Assembly (NCBI RefSeq): GCF_001643235.1
Contig: NZ_LQWY01000038.1
Location: 1 to 64,000 of the forward strand
Length of the DNA stretch: 64,000 nt
Direction: 5' to 3'
Source of the DNA: Domibacillus aminovorans
GTDB taxonomy: Bacteria; Bacillota; Bacilli; Bacillales; Domibacillaceae
Notes under the pieces: generated by a model
The model's input: only the letters and a program-made list of their open reading frames with translations
What the model was told of the DNA's origin: nothing
Database searches by the model: none
Program-made: the position numbers and the translations under genes
Shown: positions 16,845-26,673 of the stretch, piece by piece
Layout of the letters: the number at the start of each line of letters is the position of its first letter
Position numbering within the stretch: position 1 is the first letter of the stretch

Positions 16845-17813
16845 ATGAGGGGAAAAACAATTTTTTACCCATTATTCATTGTACTATTACTTTCGGCTAT
16901 TTTAGCCGGTTGTGGTGAAAAAGTAGCCAATACCTCTGATACACAGCCCAAGGATAATCAGGAGGAAACAACAAGAATCTATAAAGATGTAACAGGTAGA
17001 GAAGTAGAGATTCCGATCAATCCGAAGCATGTATTAACGACGCAATACCTCGATGCAATGTTAGCGCTTGGCGTTAAGCCGATTGGAGCACCTACTCACG
17101 TATTGGATAACGATTATTTAGGTGAATTACAAGAGGGTGTAGAAGACATTGGAAGTCCTTTTTCCATAGAGAAAGTGTTGGAATCAGCACCTGACTTAAT
17201 AATTTCTGCGGATCCTGAAGAAGTGGAACAGTTAAGCAAAATTGCACCGACTGTTGTGATTCCTTGGCAATACGGCGATGTATATACTCAACTAAATGAG
17301 GTTGCTCGCATCTTAGGAAAGGAAAAGGAAGCGGATGCTTGGCTCGCAAATTTAAATACAAAAGCAGCTGAAGGTAGAGAAAAAATTGCTAGGGATTTTG
17401 GAGAAGATGAAGTTTTTTCCATTTTCATGACATATGGTAAAGATAATTTAAGACTTTATGGTGCACGGAATATAGGTCATGTGTTTTACCGATTATTAGA
17501 ATTGACCCCTCCACCCATTATTCAGGAAAAGCTTGTGAAAGATCCTAATTTTGCAGAGTTTGTTTATGATGATATCTCGATGGAGAAGCTGCCTGACTAT
17601 GCAGGTGATCATATTATTATGTTAGCCTATGATCAAGAAACAAAAGATGAAGGAGGTATGTTCTATCAAATTGAAAACAGCGCTTTGTGGAAAAACTTAG
17701 CTGCTGTACAAAATAATAAAGTCAATTACATTGATGATGATCCATGGTTTACGTATGCACCGATTGCCATCGAGAAGTCATTGGATGAAGCGATAGAGTT
17801 ATTATCCAAATAG
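16845..17813 (+). CDS. Siderophore-binding lipoprotein, third copy
   Basis: A 322-aa FecB-like lipoprotein with signal peptide and lipobox ILAGC (Cys about residue 23), then a binding fold (HVLTTQYLDAMLALGVKPIGA, ESAPDLIISADPEE, KIAPTVVIPWQYGD). AAGGAG precedes ATG 16845. It is the last gene of the iron operon and is followed at once by a strong terminator. Three non-identical binding proteins sharing one permease suggests the cell scavenges several siderophores. Confidence 0.87.
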   Translation: MRGKTIFYPLFIVLLLSAILAGCGEKVANTSDTQPKDNQEETTRIYKDVTGREVEIPINPKHVLTTQYLDAMLALGVKPIGAPTHVLDNDYLGELQEGVEDIGSPFSIEKVLESAPDLIISADPEEVEQLSKIAPTVVIPWQYGDVYTQLNEVARILGKEKEADAWLANLNTKAAEGREKIARDFGEDEVFSIFMTYGKDNLRLYGARNIGHVFYRLLELTPPPIIQEKLVKDPNFAEFVYDDISMEKLPDYAGDHIIMLAYDQETKDEGGMFYQIENSALWKNLAAVQNNKVNYIDDDPWFTYAPIAIEKSLDEAIELLSK

Positions 17814-17820
17814 AATAATC

Positions 17821-17858
17821 CCCCCACTTAATTTTCATCAGAAAATTAAGTGGGGTTT
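17821..17858 (+). terminator. Terminator of the iron-siderophore operon
   Basis: CCCCACTTAATTTTC pairs perfectly with GAAAATTAAGTGGGG over a 4-nt loop (17822-17855) and is followed by TTT, a few bases after the last stop codon. Confidence 0.92.
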
Positions 17859-18006
17859 CTAACGTATTGAACATTTCTGGCACTTAACGTTAGTGGAGCT
17901 GTCAGATCAGTGAGTTAAACACAGACCCAGCTCCGCTATCCCATTGTTTTTATGATGGAGGGTGGCATTGTTGAAGGTCATGATAAGTTTGTTAGTTATA
18001 CAAGAA

Positions 18007-18045
18007 GCTCGCAGCAGGCTTCATCGTGCTCAATTTGGAATCTAA
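18007..18045 (+). pseudogene. Possible remnant of an ABC exporter C-terminus
   Basis: The frame ending at TAA 18043-18045 reads [12 protein letters not shown], closely resembling the last residues of the exporter at 14805 (YSRLHHAQFQM). Nothing upstream matches, so only the last ~13 codons of a former exporter gene seem to remain. Confidence 0.35.
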
Positions 18046-18070
18046 TATAAATAAGTATGGGGGAATCGAG

Positions 18071-19126
18071 ATGGCGGAAGAATTAGAGTTATTTGATGTA
18101 ACGATTATTGGCGGAGGACCTGCAGGGTTGTATACAGCTTTTTATAGTGGAATGCGTGATTTAAAAACTAAAATTATTGAGTATGGACCAAAGCTTGGGG
18201 GCAGAGTACTCATTTATCCTGAAAAAGTGATTTGGGATGTTGGTGGAGTTACCCCAATTCTAGGAGAACAATTAATCGCTCAGTTAGAAGAGCAAGCGAG
18301 AACTTTCGATCCAACGATTGTGTTGAATCAACAAGTCGTTGGGTTGGAGAAATTGAAGGACGGAACCTTTATTTTGACGGCTGCAACAGGTGAGAAGCAT
18401 CATTCGAAAACGGTGATATTAGCTGTAGGATATGGTGTCTTAACAATGCAAAAGCTAGAAATTGAAGGAGCAGACCGCTATGAGGTAACAAATTTACACT
18501 ATACAGTACAAGAACTGGAGGTATTTCGTGACAAACATGTGCTGATCTCTGGAGGTGGAAACTCAGCAGTTGACTGGGCAAATGAATTAGAAACAATCGC
18601 TGCAAGTGTAACAGTCGTCCATCGGCGTAATGACTTTGGAGGACATGAAAAGAATGTCATCAAGATGAAAGAGTCTTCTGTGGATGTACGTACGCCTTAT
18701 GAAGTGGTACAGCTGCATGGTAATGGAGATACCATAGATCAGGTATCCATGTCCCATATAGAAACAGGTGAAGTCGAGAGAATCACTGTGGATGCGGTCA
18801 TTGTCAATCATGGTTTGAAATGTGATTACGGTCCATTAACCGAATGGGGATTAGAAATGAAAGAGGATGTAGCGATTGTGAATAGCAAAAGGGAGACAAA
18901 TATTCCTGGTGTATATGGTGCTGGAGATTTCATTGACCATGAGAGCAAGGTGAGATTGATTGCAGGGGCATTCACGGATGGAATACTTGCGTTGAATAGC
19001 GCTAAGTTACGTATTGAGCCGGATGCACCGAAAGTAGCGTATGTGTCCTCACATAATATCCGATTTAAAGAAAGAAACAAAAAGCTTGGTTTAGATGACG
19101 AAAATTATAGAGATGTAGAAGGATAA
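18071..19126 (+). CDS. Thioredoxin-reductase-like ferredoxin-NADP(+) reductase
   Basis: A 351-aa flavoprotein like B. subtilis YumC/YcgT. The FAD motif [16 protein letters not shown] is at about residues 15-30, the NAD(P)H motif [14 protein letters not shown] at about 160-175, and GVYGAGDF near the C-terminus. No CxxC redox pair is present, which separates it from thioredoxin reductase. ATG 18071 is chosen because GGGGGAA lies 6 nt upstream. Following an iron-siderophore operon, it could supply electrons for iron release, but a terminator separates the two and no Fur box is seen. Confidence 0.85.
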   Translation: MAEELELFDVTIIGGGPAGLYTAFYSGMRDLKTKIIEYGPKLGGRVLIYPEKVIWDVGGVTPILGEQLIAQLEEQARTFDPTIVLNQQVVGLEKLKDGTFILTAATGEKHHSKTVILAVGYGVLTMQKLEIEGADRYEVTNLHYTVQELEVFRDKHVLISGGGNSAVDWANELETIAASVTVVHRRNDFGGHEKNVIKMKESSVDVRTPYEVVQLHGNGDTIDQVSMSHIETGEVERITVDAVIVNHGLKCDYGPLTEWGLEMKEDVAIVNSKRETNIPGVYGAGDFIDHESKVRLIAGAFTDGILALNSAKLRIEPDAPKVAYVSSHNIRFKERNKKLGLDDENYRDVEG

Positions 19127-19221
19127 TAGAGAAGTCTTGCTTAAAGGCATTATAATGGGACAAAGATTTCCTTCGTCGATTAAAGTGAAGCTAGTTCATT
19201 TCGAAATAAGTTGATTTTGAG

Positions 19222-19814
19222 TTGATCAACCATGCACGTGGTGGAACCACCAGTTTCTCATCATACTCTAAAAAGCAATTTGCTGAATATGACATGGTTA
19301 TTAAGCAGGATGGGCGGATGCCGTCGCTGTCAGGCGAACCGAATGTCGAGTATCCAGTAGATACCGTCACCCGCGGGCCATCTAAAGAAGGAGGGCGTTA
19401 CGGAAAATGGAATGCTCGTTGTCGCTGCCGCTTCTGCTGATTTTTCTGAAACAAGTGGAGAAGGACTATTTTTCGACGCTGTGAATTACACATTTCCAAA
19501 AGCGAATGAAAAACTCAAATTCGGCCAGCGGGTCTTAGTGGAGTTTTCAGGTTTTATTTTGGAATCATACCCAGGGGCAGGGCGGAGCCAAACTTGTCAC
19601 CGTGCTCCCGACGTACCAGCTAAAAGGAGCGGACTTAACGGAAGAAGAAGTCGTCCGACAGGTGATTGAGAAAAAACAGGACGACAGTGGCTTTACAGCA
19701 GCCATCAGCGATGTGACATTTAATGAAAAAACCGACCAGTGGACCGTGGGGTTCACAGAAACATTTGCCCCGAAGGAGAAAGAATTTAATATAACAGCGG
19801 ACGATCAAAAATAA
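19222..19814 (+). pseudogene. Decayed DUF3221 (YobA-like) protein gene
   Basis: Three frames together give one DUF3221-type protein. Frame 1 ends in VDTVTRGPSKEGG. Frame 2 carries VTENGMLVVAAASADFSE and KFGQRVLVEFSG. Frame 3 carries GGAKLVTVLPTYQLKG through to the stop at 19814. Both shifts fall in G runs: GGAGGG near 19391-19395 and GGGGCAGGG near 19570-19578, each explained by one extra G. No clear start is seen. Either the gene is broken or these are base-calling errors in homopolymers. Confidence 0.65.
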
Positions 19815-19826
19815 TTAAGAAAAGCC

Positions 19827-19875
19827 AACCAATTTAAGCCTACTCCTTTTGACAAAGAGTAGGCTTAAATTGGTT
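19827..19875. terminator. Bidirectional terminator
   Basis: AACCAATTTAAGCCTACTC pairs perfectly over 19 bp with 19857-19875, between the DUF3221 remnant and the convergent ykpA-like gene. Confidence 0.9.
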
Positions 19876-19933
19876 ATTTCGTTATTTTACTTAATCGTTA
19901 ATTAGTACTTATACAAAAAAGAACCTTCTTTTC

Positions 19934-21556
19934 TTATGATGCATACATCGCTTTTACTTTTTTCTGCAACTCATCATCATCTAAATATTCATCATATGTG
20001 ACTGATTTATCGACGATGCCTTTCGGTGTAAGGTCGATAATACGATTAGCTATCGACTGTACGAACTGATGGTCATGAGAAGCGAAAATGAGTGATCCTT
20101 TAAAGTTGATCAACCCATCATTAAGCGCTGTAATCGATTCGAGATCGAGATGGTTCGTTGGCTCATCAAGAAGCAAAACGTTTGAACCGGACAGCATCAT
20201 TTTTGACAGCATGCAGCGAACCTTTTCGCCACCAGAAAGAACGCTTGCTTTTTTCAATGCTTCTTCGCCCGAGAAAAGCATCCGGCCAAGGAATCCACGC
20301 AGAAAGCTTTCACTTTCATCTGCCGGAGAATATTGACGAAGCCATTCCACAAGCGTCATATCCGATCCATCAAAGTAATCGGAGTTGTCTTTCGGGAAAT
20401 AGGCTTGTGTCGTTGTCACACCCCATTTGTAAGTGCCTTCGTCCGGCGCCATTTCACCTGCTAAAATTTTAAAGAGGGTTGTTTTCGCCGCTTCATTTGT
20501 ACCAACAAGGGCAATTTTATCATCTTTGTTCATAATAAAACTCACGTTATCAAGCACTTTAACACCGTCAATTGTTTTTGATAAACCTTCTACACGAAGG
20601 ATATCATTGCCGATTTCGCGTTCAATCTGAAATTGAACGTACGGATAGCGGCGTGATGACGGGCGAATATCGTCAAGCGTAATTTTTTCGAGTGACTTTT
20701 TACGTGATGTTGCCTGTTTTGATTTTGATGCGTTTGCGCTAAAACGGGCAACAAACGCTTGAAGTTCCTTAATTTTCTCTTCTTTTTTCTTATTCGAATC
20801 CGCTTGTAGTCTTTGTGCTAATTGGCTGGATTCATACCAGAAATCGTAGTTACCGGCGTAAATTTGAATTTTTGCAAAATCAAGATCGGCTATATGCGTA
20901 CACACTTTATTCAAAAAGTGACGGTCATGGGATACGACGATGACCGTATTTTCAAAGTTAATTAAAAATTCTTCCAGCCAACGAATAGCCTGAATATCAA
21001 GGTGGTTGGTCGGCTCATCGAGTAAAAGAACGTCAGGTTTACCGAACAAAGCTTGTGCAAGAAGTATTTTTACTTTGTCTGAACCGTCTACATCTGCCAT
21101 CTTCTTATCGTGAAGTGATTCAGGAATTCCAAGACCTGACAACAAAATCGCCGCTTCGGATTCTGCTTCCCACCCGTTCATATCTGCGAATTCACCTTCA
21201 AGTTCTGCAGCACGCATTCCATCTTCATCTGTGAAATCCGCTTTCATATAAATAGCGTCTTTTTCTTTCATCACCTCATATAAACGGGCATGGCCCATCA
21301 TGACTGTTTCAAGTACACCAAAATCTTCATATTCAAAGTGATTTTGTTTTAACACAGCAAGCCGTGAATCTTTCGGGATCGATACGTGGCCTGTTTGCGG
21401 CTCAAGATCACCTGACAAGATTTTCACAAATGTGGATTTACCTGCCCCATTCGCACCGATCAAGCCATAGCAGTTACCTGGTGTGAATTTCAAGTTAATA
21501 TCTTCAAACAATTTCTTATCGCCAAAGCGAAGACTAACATCTTGTACTGTAATCAA
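19934..21556 (-). CDS. ykpA: ABC-F ATPase, YkpA/YbiT type
   Basis: A 540-aa soluble ABC-F protein with two ATPase domains and a long charged linker (about residues 240-305). Domain 1 has Walker A GANGAGKST and VLLLDEPTNHLDIQA. Domain 2 has signature VLSGGEKVRC and VLLLDEPTNHLDLES. Domain 2's Walker A is GTNEAAKTT, without the usual two glycines. Members act on the ribosome as translation factors; no antibiotic role is implied. It starts at the ATG complementary to 21554-21556, with GGGAGGA upstream. It is single, convergent with the preceding genes and divergent from the cys operon. Confidence 0.87.
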   Translation of the reverse strand: MITVQDVSLRFGDKKLFEDINLKFTPGNCYGLIGANGAGKSTFVKILSGDLEPQTGHVSIPKDSRLAVLKQNHFEYEDFGVLETVMMGHARLYEVMKEKDAIYMKADFTDEDGMRAAELEGEFADMNGWEAESEAAILLSGLGIPESLHDKKMADVDGSDKVKILLAQALFGKPDVLLLDEPTNHLDIQAIRWLEEFLINFENTVIVVSHDRHFLNKVCTHIADLDFAKIQIYAGNYDFWYESSQLAQRLQADSNKKKEEKIKELQAFVARFSANASKSKQATSRKKSLEKITLDDIRPSSRRYPYVQFQIEREIGNDILRVEGLSKTIDGVKVLDNVSFIMNKDDKIALVGTNEAAKTTLFKILAGEMAPDEGTYKWGVTTTQAYFPKDNSDYFDGSDMTLVEWLRQYSPADESESFLRGFLGRMLFSGEEALKKASVLSGGEKVRCMLSKMMLSGSNVLLLDEPTNHLDLESITALNDGLINFKGSLIFASHDHQFVQSIANRIIDLTPKGIVDKSVTYDEYLDDDELQKKVKAMYAS

Positions 21557-21670
21557 ATTTTTTATCCTCCCAAAATGAATTCATCAAATCTAATTATATC
21601 ATCACCTGACTGAAAAAAGAACATATACAATATTGAATGCACTTATTAGAAAGATAAAATGAGTTTTTTT

Positions 21671-21720
21671 AATCCCGAGTATATAAATGGGATTGACTTT
21701 ACACCATTTTCTGATAAACT
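21671..21720 (+). promoter_or_regulatory. Promoter and possible operator of the cys operon
   Basis: TTGACT (21693-21698) and TAAACT (21715-21720), 16-bp spacing, form a plausible sigma-A promoter. A palindrome ATCCC-N12-GGGAT (21671-21692) sits just upstream of the -35 box. It could be an operator for a sulfur regulator, but I cannot name which. No S-box (SAM riboswitch) core is visible in the leader. Confidence 0.45.
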
Positions 21721-21761
21721 GAATTCATCCATAAAGAGACATAATGAATGGGGTGGAACAA

Positions 21762-22475
21762 ATGATTACGTTTGAATCATGGAATGACGCGCAGGCACAG
21801 ATTCCTGACTTTCCAGCAGATTCGGAAACGAAAGGTGCGCTTGAAACGCTGCGATGGGCCTATGAGACATATGGAGAGAAACTCGTTTACGCTTGCAGCT
21901 TTGGTATTGAAGGCATTGTCCTTATTGATTTAATTGCACAAATTAAACCGGATGCTGAAATTGTTTTTCTCGATACCAATTATCATTTTAAAGAAACGTA
22001 CGAAACGATTGATAAAGTAAAAGCACGGTATCCACAACTAAACATCCGTATACAACAGCCTGACCTGACTATTGAAGAGCAGGCAGCACAGTTCGAACCG
22101 GATCTATTTAAAACAAATCCGAATAAATGCTGTGAGATCCGTAAAATCATTCCGCTTCAAAAAGCACTCGCGCCATCGACAGCCTGGATTTCAGGACTTC
22201 GCCGCGAGCAGTCGGAATCAAGAGCCAATACGAATTACTTAAATCTTGATAAACGATTTGAAAAAATTAAAGTGTGCCCCCTTATTCACTGGACGTGGAA
22301 AGAAGTATGGCGATACGTAACGAAGCATGAGCTTGACTACAACGTTCTTCACGATCAAGGATATCCTAGTATTGGCTGTGCACCGTGCACAAAACCAGCA
22401 TTTTCAATTGATGACATTCGTTCTGGCCGTTGGGACGGTTCGGGAAAAACAGAATGTGGTCTGCATACAACGTAA
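21762..22475 (+). CDS. cysH: Phosphoadenylyl/adenylyl-sulfate reductase
   Basis: A 237-aa cytosolic thiol-dependent reductase that makes sulfite from activated sulfate. It has the PP-loop-type N-terminus ([17 protein letters not shown]) and the C-terminal catalytic motif KTECGLH. It also has the two cysteine pairs (NKCCEIRK and GCAPCTKPA) that bind a [4Fe-4S] cluster, marking the type that accepts APS. ATG 21762, behind GGGGTGG, aligns with B. subtilis CysH better than the in-frame ATG at 21744. It is the first gene of a sulfate assimilation operon. Confidence 0.93.
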   Translation: MITFESWNDAQAQIPDFPADSETKGALETLRWAYETYGEKLVYACSFGIEGIVLIDLIAQIKPDAEIVFLDTNYHFKETYETIDKVKARYPQLNIRIQQPDLTIEEQAAQFEPDLFKTNPNKCCEIRKIIPLQKALAPSTAWISGLRREQSESRANTNYLNLDKRFEKIKVCPLIHWTWKEVWRYVTKHELDYNVLHDQGYPSIGCAPCTKPAFSIDDIRSGRWDGSGKTECGLHTT

Positions 22476-22537
22476 TTTTTTTTGAATACAATACCAAGTA
22501 TCTATATATGATTTTAACTATATCGGAGGTTTAACAC

Positions 22538-23677
22538 ATGACAAACATTGCTGCCCATGGAGGCCATCTAATTAATCAGTACCAGCCAGATCTTGATTTG
22601 TCCGGAATTACGAAAGAAGTGGAGCTTGACGCTACAGCATTAAGCGACCTTGAATTAATCGCAACCGGCGCATTTAGCCCGCTCACCGGATTTTTAACAG
22701 AAAAAGATTACGACCTTGTCGTTAAAGACATGCGTCTCGCAAACGGTACAGTATGGAGCCTGCCGATTACACTTCCTGTCACAGATGCATCGGACTACAC
22801 AGTAGGTGATGCTGTTCTATTAAAACAAAAAGGCATTGTTTACGGCGTTTTAAATATTACCGACATTTATAAACCTGATCAAAAATTCGAAGCACAAAAC
22901 GTGTACAAGACGACTGAAGAAGCGCATCCAGGCGTGAAAAAGTTATATGACCGAGGCCATATTTATCTTGGTGGACCGGTGACGCTTGTCAAACGCATTG
23001 AGCGTAAACAATTTGCAGAGTTTTACTTCGATCCTTCTGAAACACGTCGCATTTTTAATGAAAACGGATGGAACAAAATTGTTGGGTTTCAAACACGTAA
23101 TCCGGTTCACCGGGCGCATGAATACATTCAAAAGTCAGCGCTTGAAATTGTAGATGCGCTTCTATTAAATCCGCTCGTTGGCGAAACGAAATCAGATGAT
23201 ATTCCAGCTGATATTCGTATGGAAAGCTATCAAGTATTGCTTCGTGACTATTACCCGGCGGACCGTGTGAAGCTTGCTGTATTCCCAGCCGCAATGCGCT
23301 ACGCTGGACCGCGTGAAGCAATTTTCCATGCAATTGTCCGTAAAAATTACGGCTGTACTCACTTCATCGTCGGCCGCGACCATGCAGGCGTTGGTGATTA
23401 TTACGGCACATACGAAGCACAAGAAATTTTCTCAAACTTTACGGCAGAAGAAATCGGCATTACACTTTTATTCTTTGAACATAGCTTCTACTGCGAAAAA
23501 TGCGGCAACATGGCGTCTTCGAAAACTTGCCCGCACGGCAAGGAAGATCATGTGATTCTTTCTGGTACAAAGGTGCGTGAAATGCTTCGTTCCGGTCAAA
23601 TTCCACCGGCAGAATTTAGCCGTAAAGAAGTGGTTGAAGTATTGATTCGCGGAATGAAAGAAACAGCGCATAGCTAA
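22538..23677 (+). CDS. sat: Sulfate adenylyltransferase (ATP sulfurylase)
   Basis: A 379-aa enzyme forming APS from ATP and sulfate. The catalytic [11 protein letters not shown] motif (HxxH) is at about residues 184-195 and the [11 protein letters not shown] motif at about 275. Near the C-terminus is a [15 protein letters not shown] cluster, probably binding zinc. Length matches the stand-alone bacterial Sat family. ATATCGGAGG precedes ATG 22538. It lies between cysH and cysC. Confidence 0.95.
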   Translation: MTNIAAHGGHLINQYQPDLDLSGITKEVELDATALSDLELIATGAFSPLTGFLTEKDYDLVVKDMRLANGTVWSLPITLPVTDASDYTVGDAVLLKQKGIVYGVLNITDIYKPDQKFEAQNVYKTTEEAHPGVKKLYDRGHIYLGGPVTLVKRIERKQFAEFYFDPSETRRIFNENGWNKIVGFQTRNPVHRAHEYIQKSALEIVDALLLNPLVGETKSDDIPADIRMESYQVLLRDYYPADRVKLAVFPAAMRYAGPREAIFHAIVRKNYGCTHFIVGRDHAGVGDYYGTYEAQEIFSNFTAEEIGITLLFFEHSFYCEKCGNMASSKTCPHGKEDHVILSGTKVREMLRSGQIPPAEFSRKEVVEVLIRGMKETAHS

Positions 23678-23691
23678 GGGGGAGAATCATA

Positions 23692-24285
23692 ATGGCTGAA
23701 AATATCGTCTGGCATGAACAATCACTAACAAAAGAAGAACGCCGTACAAAAAGTGGACACCATAGCTCGGTTCTTTGGTTTACTGGGCTGTCTGGTTCCG
23801 GCAAATCGACTGTTGCGAATGCAGCGGCACGCCGCTTGTTTGATCTTGGTGTGAACACGTACGTCCTTGATGGGGATAACGTTCGCCACGGTTTAAATAA
23901 AGATCTTGGTTTTTCCGATGAAGCGCGTAAAGAAAACATTCGCCGTATTGGTGAAGTAGCCAAGTTATTTGTAGACAGCGGTCAGCTCGTCTTTACTGCG
24001 TTCATCTCGCCATTCCGTGAAGACCGCGATACCGTTCGCGCTCTTCTTGAAGATGGTGAATTTATTGAAGTATTTGTTGAATGTCCGATTGAAAAATGCG
24101 AAGAGCGTGATCCAAAAGGATTATATAAAAAAGCACGAGCAGGTGAAATCCCTGAGTTTACAGGAATTACATCTCCTTATGAAGCACCAGATAAACCAGA
24201 ACTTGTGTTAAATACCGATCAGTTCACTGTTGATGAGTGTGTCGATCAGCTTGTTGATTATTTAAAGAGTAATAACTGGTTATAA
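23692..24285 (+). CDS. cysC: Adenylylsulfate kinase
   Basis: A 197-aa kinase phosphorylating APS to PAPS. The P-loop GLSGSGKST is at about residues 29-37, and the substrate region [17 protein letters not shown] and the [10 protein letters not shown] and [18 protein letters not shown] segments are typical of CysC. The ribosome binding site AAGGGGGAG lies 8 nt before ATG 23692. Spacing from sat is 14 bp, so the two are co-transcribed. Confidence 0.95.
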   Translation: MAENIVWHEQSLTKEERRTKSGHHSSVLWFTGLSGSGKSTVANAAARRLFDLGVNTYVLDGDNVRHGLNKDLGFSDEARKENIRRIGEVAKLFVDSGQLVFTAFISPFREDRDTVRALLEDGEFIEVFVECPIEKCEERDPKGLYKKARAGEIPEFTGITSPYEAPDKPELVLNTDQFTVDECVDQLVDYLKSNNWL

Positions 24286-24289
24286 TTAA

Positions 24290-24511
24290 AGAAATCGTAT
24301 AACAAGCGGGGAAACGGTACAGGCCGTTATCCTCGCAGGTGATGATTTAAAAGTATTCAGCCAGGTCGATGATGAGCTAGAGATGTTTTATGTCTTGCTC
24401 CCTGACTAGGAAGAAATTACGGTGTATGAAAAAACGCATCCGCGGTGGAGCAGGCTTCATATGGCCTGCTCCCGGAACGGATTCGAAATAGAGAAGATCA
24501 ACGCACAATGA
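24290..24511 (+). pseudogene. Short unknown ORF interrupted by a stop codon
   Basis: One frame stays open from 24290 to TGA 24509-24511 except for TAG at 24407-24409. It reads TVQAVILAGDDLKVFSQVDD, then EMFYVLLPD, the stop, EEITVYEKTHPRWSRLHM and GFEIEKIN. It looks like a real small protein (about 70 aa) of the operon with one nonsense mutation (TAG for GAG or CAG). Neither a good start codon nor a family is recognised. Confidence 0.4.
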
Positions 24512-24527
24512 ACGGGGAGGTGGCACG

Positions 24528-25304
24528 ATGGGCAAAATTTGGCTTGTCGGTGCAGGACCGGGTGATCCGGATTTAATTACAGTAAAAGGTTTAAATGCAA
24601 TCAAGCAAGCTGATGTCATTTTGTATGACCGGTTAATCAGCATGGAACTGCTTGATCATGCTAAAACAGGAACCGAGCTGATTTTTTGCGGAAAACTGCC
24701 GGACCGTCATTTTGTTCAACAAGAAAACATTAACGAACTTCTTGTTAAACATGCTAAAGAAGGCAAGCAAGTCGTCCGTTTAAAAGGCGGCGATCCATAT
24801 GTCTTCGGACGCGGTGGTGAAGAAGCAGCGTTCGCTGCCCATCATGGCATTGCATTTGAAGTAATCCCTGGTATTACATCAGGTATTGCAGCCCCTGCCT
24901 ATGCCGGTATTCCTGTTACTCACCGCGATCATGGTGCATCGTTTGCCATTGTAACCGGCCACCGAAAGACAGGTGCGGATGAAGAAATGAAATGGGCCTC
25001 TCTTGCCAAAGGAATCGATACAATCGCCATTTACATGGGCGTTAAAAATCTCCCTTACATTCAAGAGCAACTCATCAAGCATGGTAAACCGCCGGAAACA
25101 CCAGCTGCTCTTATTCACTGGGGGACGACGGCGAAGCAGCAAACAGTCACAGGCACACTCGTAAACATTTATGAGGTCGCTCAAAAAGAAGGCATTACAA
25201 ATCCAAGTATGATCATTGTCGGTGAAGTCGTAAAAATGCGGGATCAACTGCAATGGTTTGAAGAAAAAGATGGAGCTTTGACACGAGGGGGCAGTGAACA
25301 ATGA
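24528..25304 (+). CDS. sumT: Uroporphyrinogen-III C-methyltransferase (YlnD-like)
   Basis: A 258-aa SAM-dependent methyltransferase making precorrin-2, first step to siroheme for sulfite reductase. Motifs: VGAGPGDPDLITVKG at the N-terminus, VVRLKGGDPYVFGRGGEE at about 84-101, and PGITSGIAAPAYAGIPVTHR. GGGGAGGTGG lies 6 nt before ATG 24528. The next gene overlaps its end by 4 bp (ATGA). The context (cysH-sat-cysC before, sirB and sirC after) says siroheme rather than cobalamin. Confidence 0.93.
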   Translation: MGKIWLVGAGPGDPDLITVKGLNAIKQADVILYDRLISMELLDHAKTGTELIFCGKLPDRHFVQQENINELLVKHAKEGKQVVRLKGGDPYVFGRGGEEAAFAAHHGIAFEVIPGITSGIAAPAYAGIPVTHRDHGASFAIVTGHRKTGADEEMKWASLAKGIDTIAIYMGVKNLPYIQEQLIKHGKPPETPAALIHWGTTAKQQTVTGTLVNIYEVAQKEGITNPSMIIVGEVVKMRDQLQWFEEKDGALTRGGSEQ

Positions 25305-26050
25305 GAGCAATCCTCTACATTTGTCATGGTACCCGTGTAAAAGAAGGAGCTAAGCAAGCAGCGGCGTTTATTGAAGAAACAATGCCGCTTGTCGATGCTC
25401 AAATTCAAGAAATCTGTTATTTAGAGCTTTCAGACCCATCGATTGCGGAAGGTTTAGCGAGATGCGTACAAAAAGGGGCCACGGAAATCATTGCCATGCC
25501 GTTTCTTCTGTTAACAGCGGGTCATGCGAAAAAAGACATTCCAGAAGAACTTAAAAAAGCAGCACAGCACTATCCTAATCTTATGATCCGCTACGGACGC
25601 CCGCTTGGTGTGCATGAACATATTGTTGATGTACTAATCGATCGAATGAAAGAAGCCGCACCTTTTCAGGAAGATGCATGTGTATTGCTCGTTGGACGTG
25701 GAAGCAGTGATCCCGAAACGAAACAGGACTTCGACCAGATTAGCCGTCTTTTTAAAGAAAAAACCAAGTTATCCGATGTATATATCGGATATTTAGCAGC
25801 CTGTGAACCAACGTTTGAAGATGCCTTGTATGAATTAGCTGCAATGAAGTCAAGACAGCTCTTTATCGTCCCATACTTGCTTTTTACAGGCATTTTAACG
25901 AAAACAATGGATCGTGAAGTGAGAAAACTTCAAACAGAGGCAGAGGTGCATTTATGCCGTCATCTCGGCTACGACCCAATGCTTGGTCAAATACTGGCAC
26001 AGCGTGTTGAAGAAGCGTTTTATGAGGTACCGTCATGTTTCCAATCATGA
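25301..26050 (+). CDS. sirB: Sirohydrochlorin ferrochelatase (YlnE-like)
   Basis: A 249-aa CbiX-type chelatase inserting iron into sirohydrochlorin. Two CbiX-like halves are visible, each starting with a strand and metal-site region (ILYICHGTRVKEGAKQAA and VLLVGRGSSDPETKQD). The first half has His at HGTR and AGHAKKDIP. It overlaps the methyltransferase gene by 4 bp and the dehydrogenase gene by 16 bp, indicating tight translational coupling. Confidence 0.92.
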   Translation: MRAILYICHGTRVKEGAKQAAAFIEETMPLVDAQIQEICYLELSDPSIAEGLARCVQKGATEIIAMPFLLLTAGHAKKDIPEELKKAAQHYPNLMIRYGRPLGVHEHIVDVLIDRMKEAAPFQEDACVLLVGRGSSDPETKQDFDQISRLFKEKTKLSDVYIGYLAACEPTFEDALYELAAMKSRQLFIVPYLLFTGILTKTMDREVRKLQTEAEVHLCRHLGYDPMLGQILAQRVEEAFYEVPSCFQS

Positions 26051-26655
26051 TTGACCTTACTGATCAAAAGGTTGTTATTGCAGGTGGCGGACCGATCGCG
26101 CTTCATAAAATCGAAAACCTGCTTCGTTTCGGTATTTGTGCACATATTATTAGTCCTGAATTTCATCCATCGATTGAACAGCTCGCCGCCAAAGAAAAAG
26201 TCATTCTACATCGAAAAAAAGTGGAATGGAACGATTTAAAAGATGCTTTTTTAATCATGCTTGTAACAGATGATAAAGAAGCGAATGAACAAATGGCGGG
26301 ACTTGCCAAAGAACATGGAAAGCTCGTTGTACATGCCGAACACAACGATCTTGGCAATGCACAAATTCCAGCCGTTCTCATTCGTGGCAAGCTCATGATC
26401 AGCGTCTCAACAGGAGGCGCAAGCCCTACTTTATCGAAAAACATCCGCAATCATCTCGAAGATCAATTTGATGAACGATATGAAACGTATCTTGATTTTT
26501 TATATGATACAAGACAGTATATAAAAAAACATGTCGACAGCCGCCATGAACGGCGGATATGGCTGAAAAAAGCAGCAGATTCACATTATCTCGATTACCC
26601 GGAAGAGCGGGAGCGGTACATAACAGAACTAACATCTGCTTATCCCGCTTTGTAG
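26035..26655 (+). CDS. sirC: Precorrin-2 dehydrogenase (YlnF-like)
   Basis: A 206-aa NAD-dependent enzyme oxidising precorrin-2 to sirohydrochlorin. It has a Rossmann fold (VVIAGGGPIALHKIENLLRFG) and the conserved PAVLIRGKLMISVSTGGASP segment of the CysG N-terminal family. The start ATG 26035 lies inside the end of sirB. Together with the two preceding genes it completes siroheme synthesis. The sulfite reductase itself is not in this window. Confidence 0.92.
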   Translation: MFPIMIDLTDQKVVIAGGGPIALHKIENLLRFGICAHIISPEFHPSIEQLAAKEKVILHRKKVEWNDLKDAFLIMLVTDDKEANEQMAGLAKEHGKLVVHAEHNDLGNAQIPAVLIRGKLMISVSTGGASPTLSKNIRNHLEDQFDERYETYLDFLYDTRQYIKKHVDSRHERRIWLKKAADSHYLDYPEERERYITELTSAYPAL

Positions 26656-26673
26656 ACAACAGGAGGAACAGTT

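Noticed and set aside
21557-21761. S-box (SAM riboswitch) before cysH
   Set aside because: The leader is too short after the promoter and none of the conserved S-box segments is visible.
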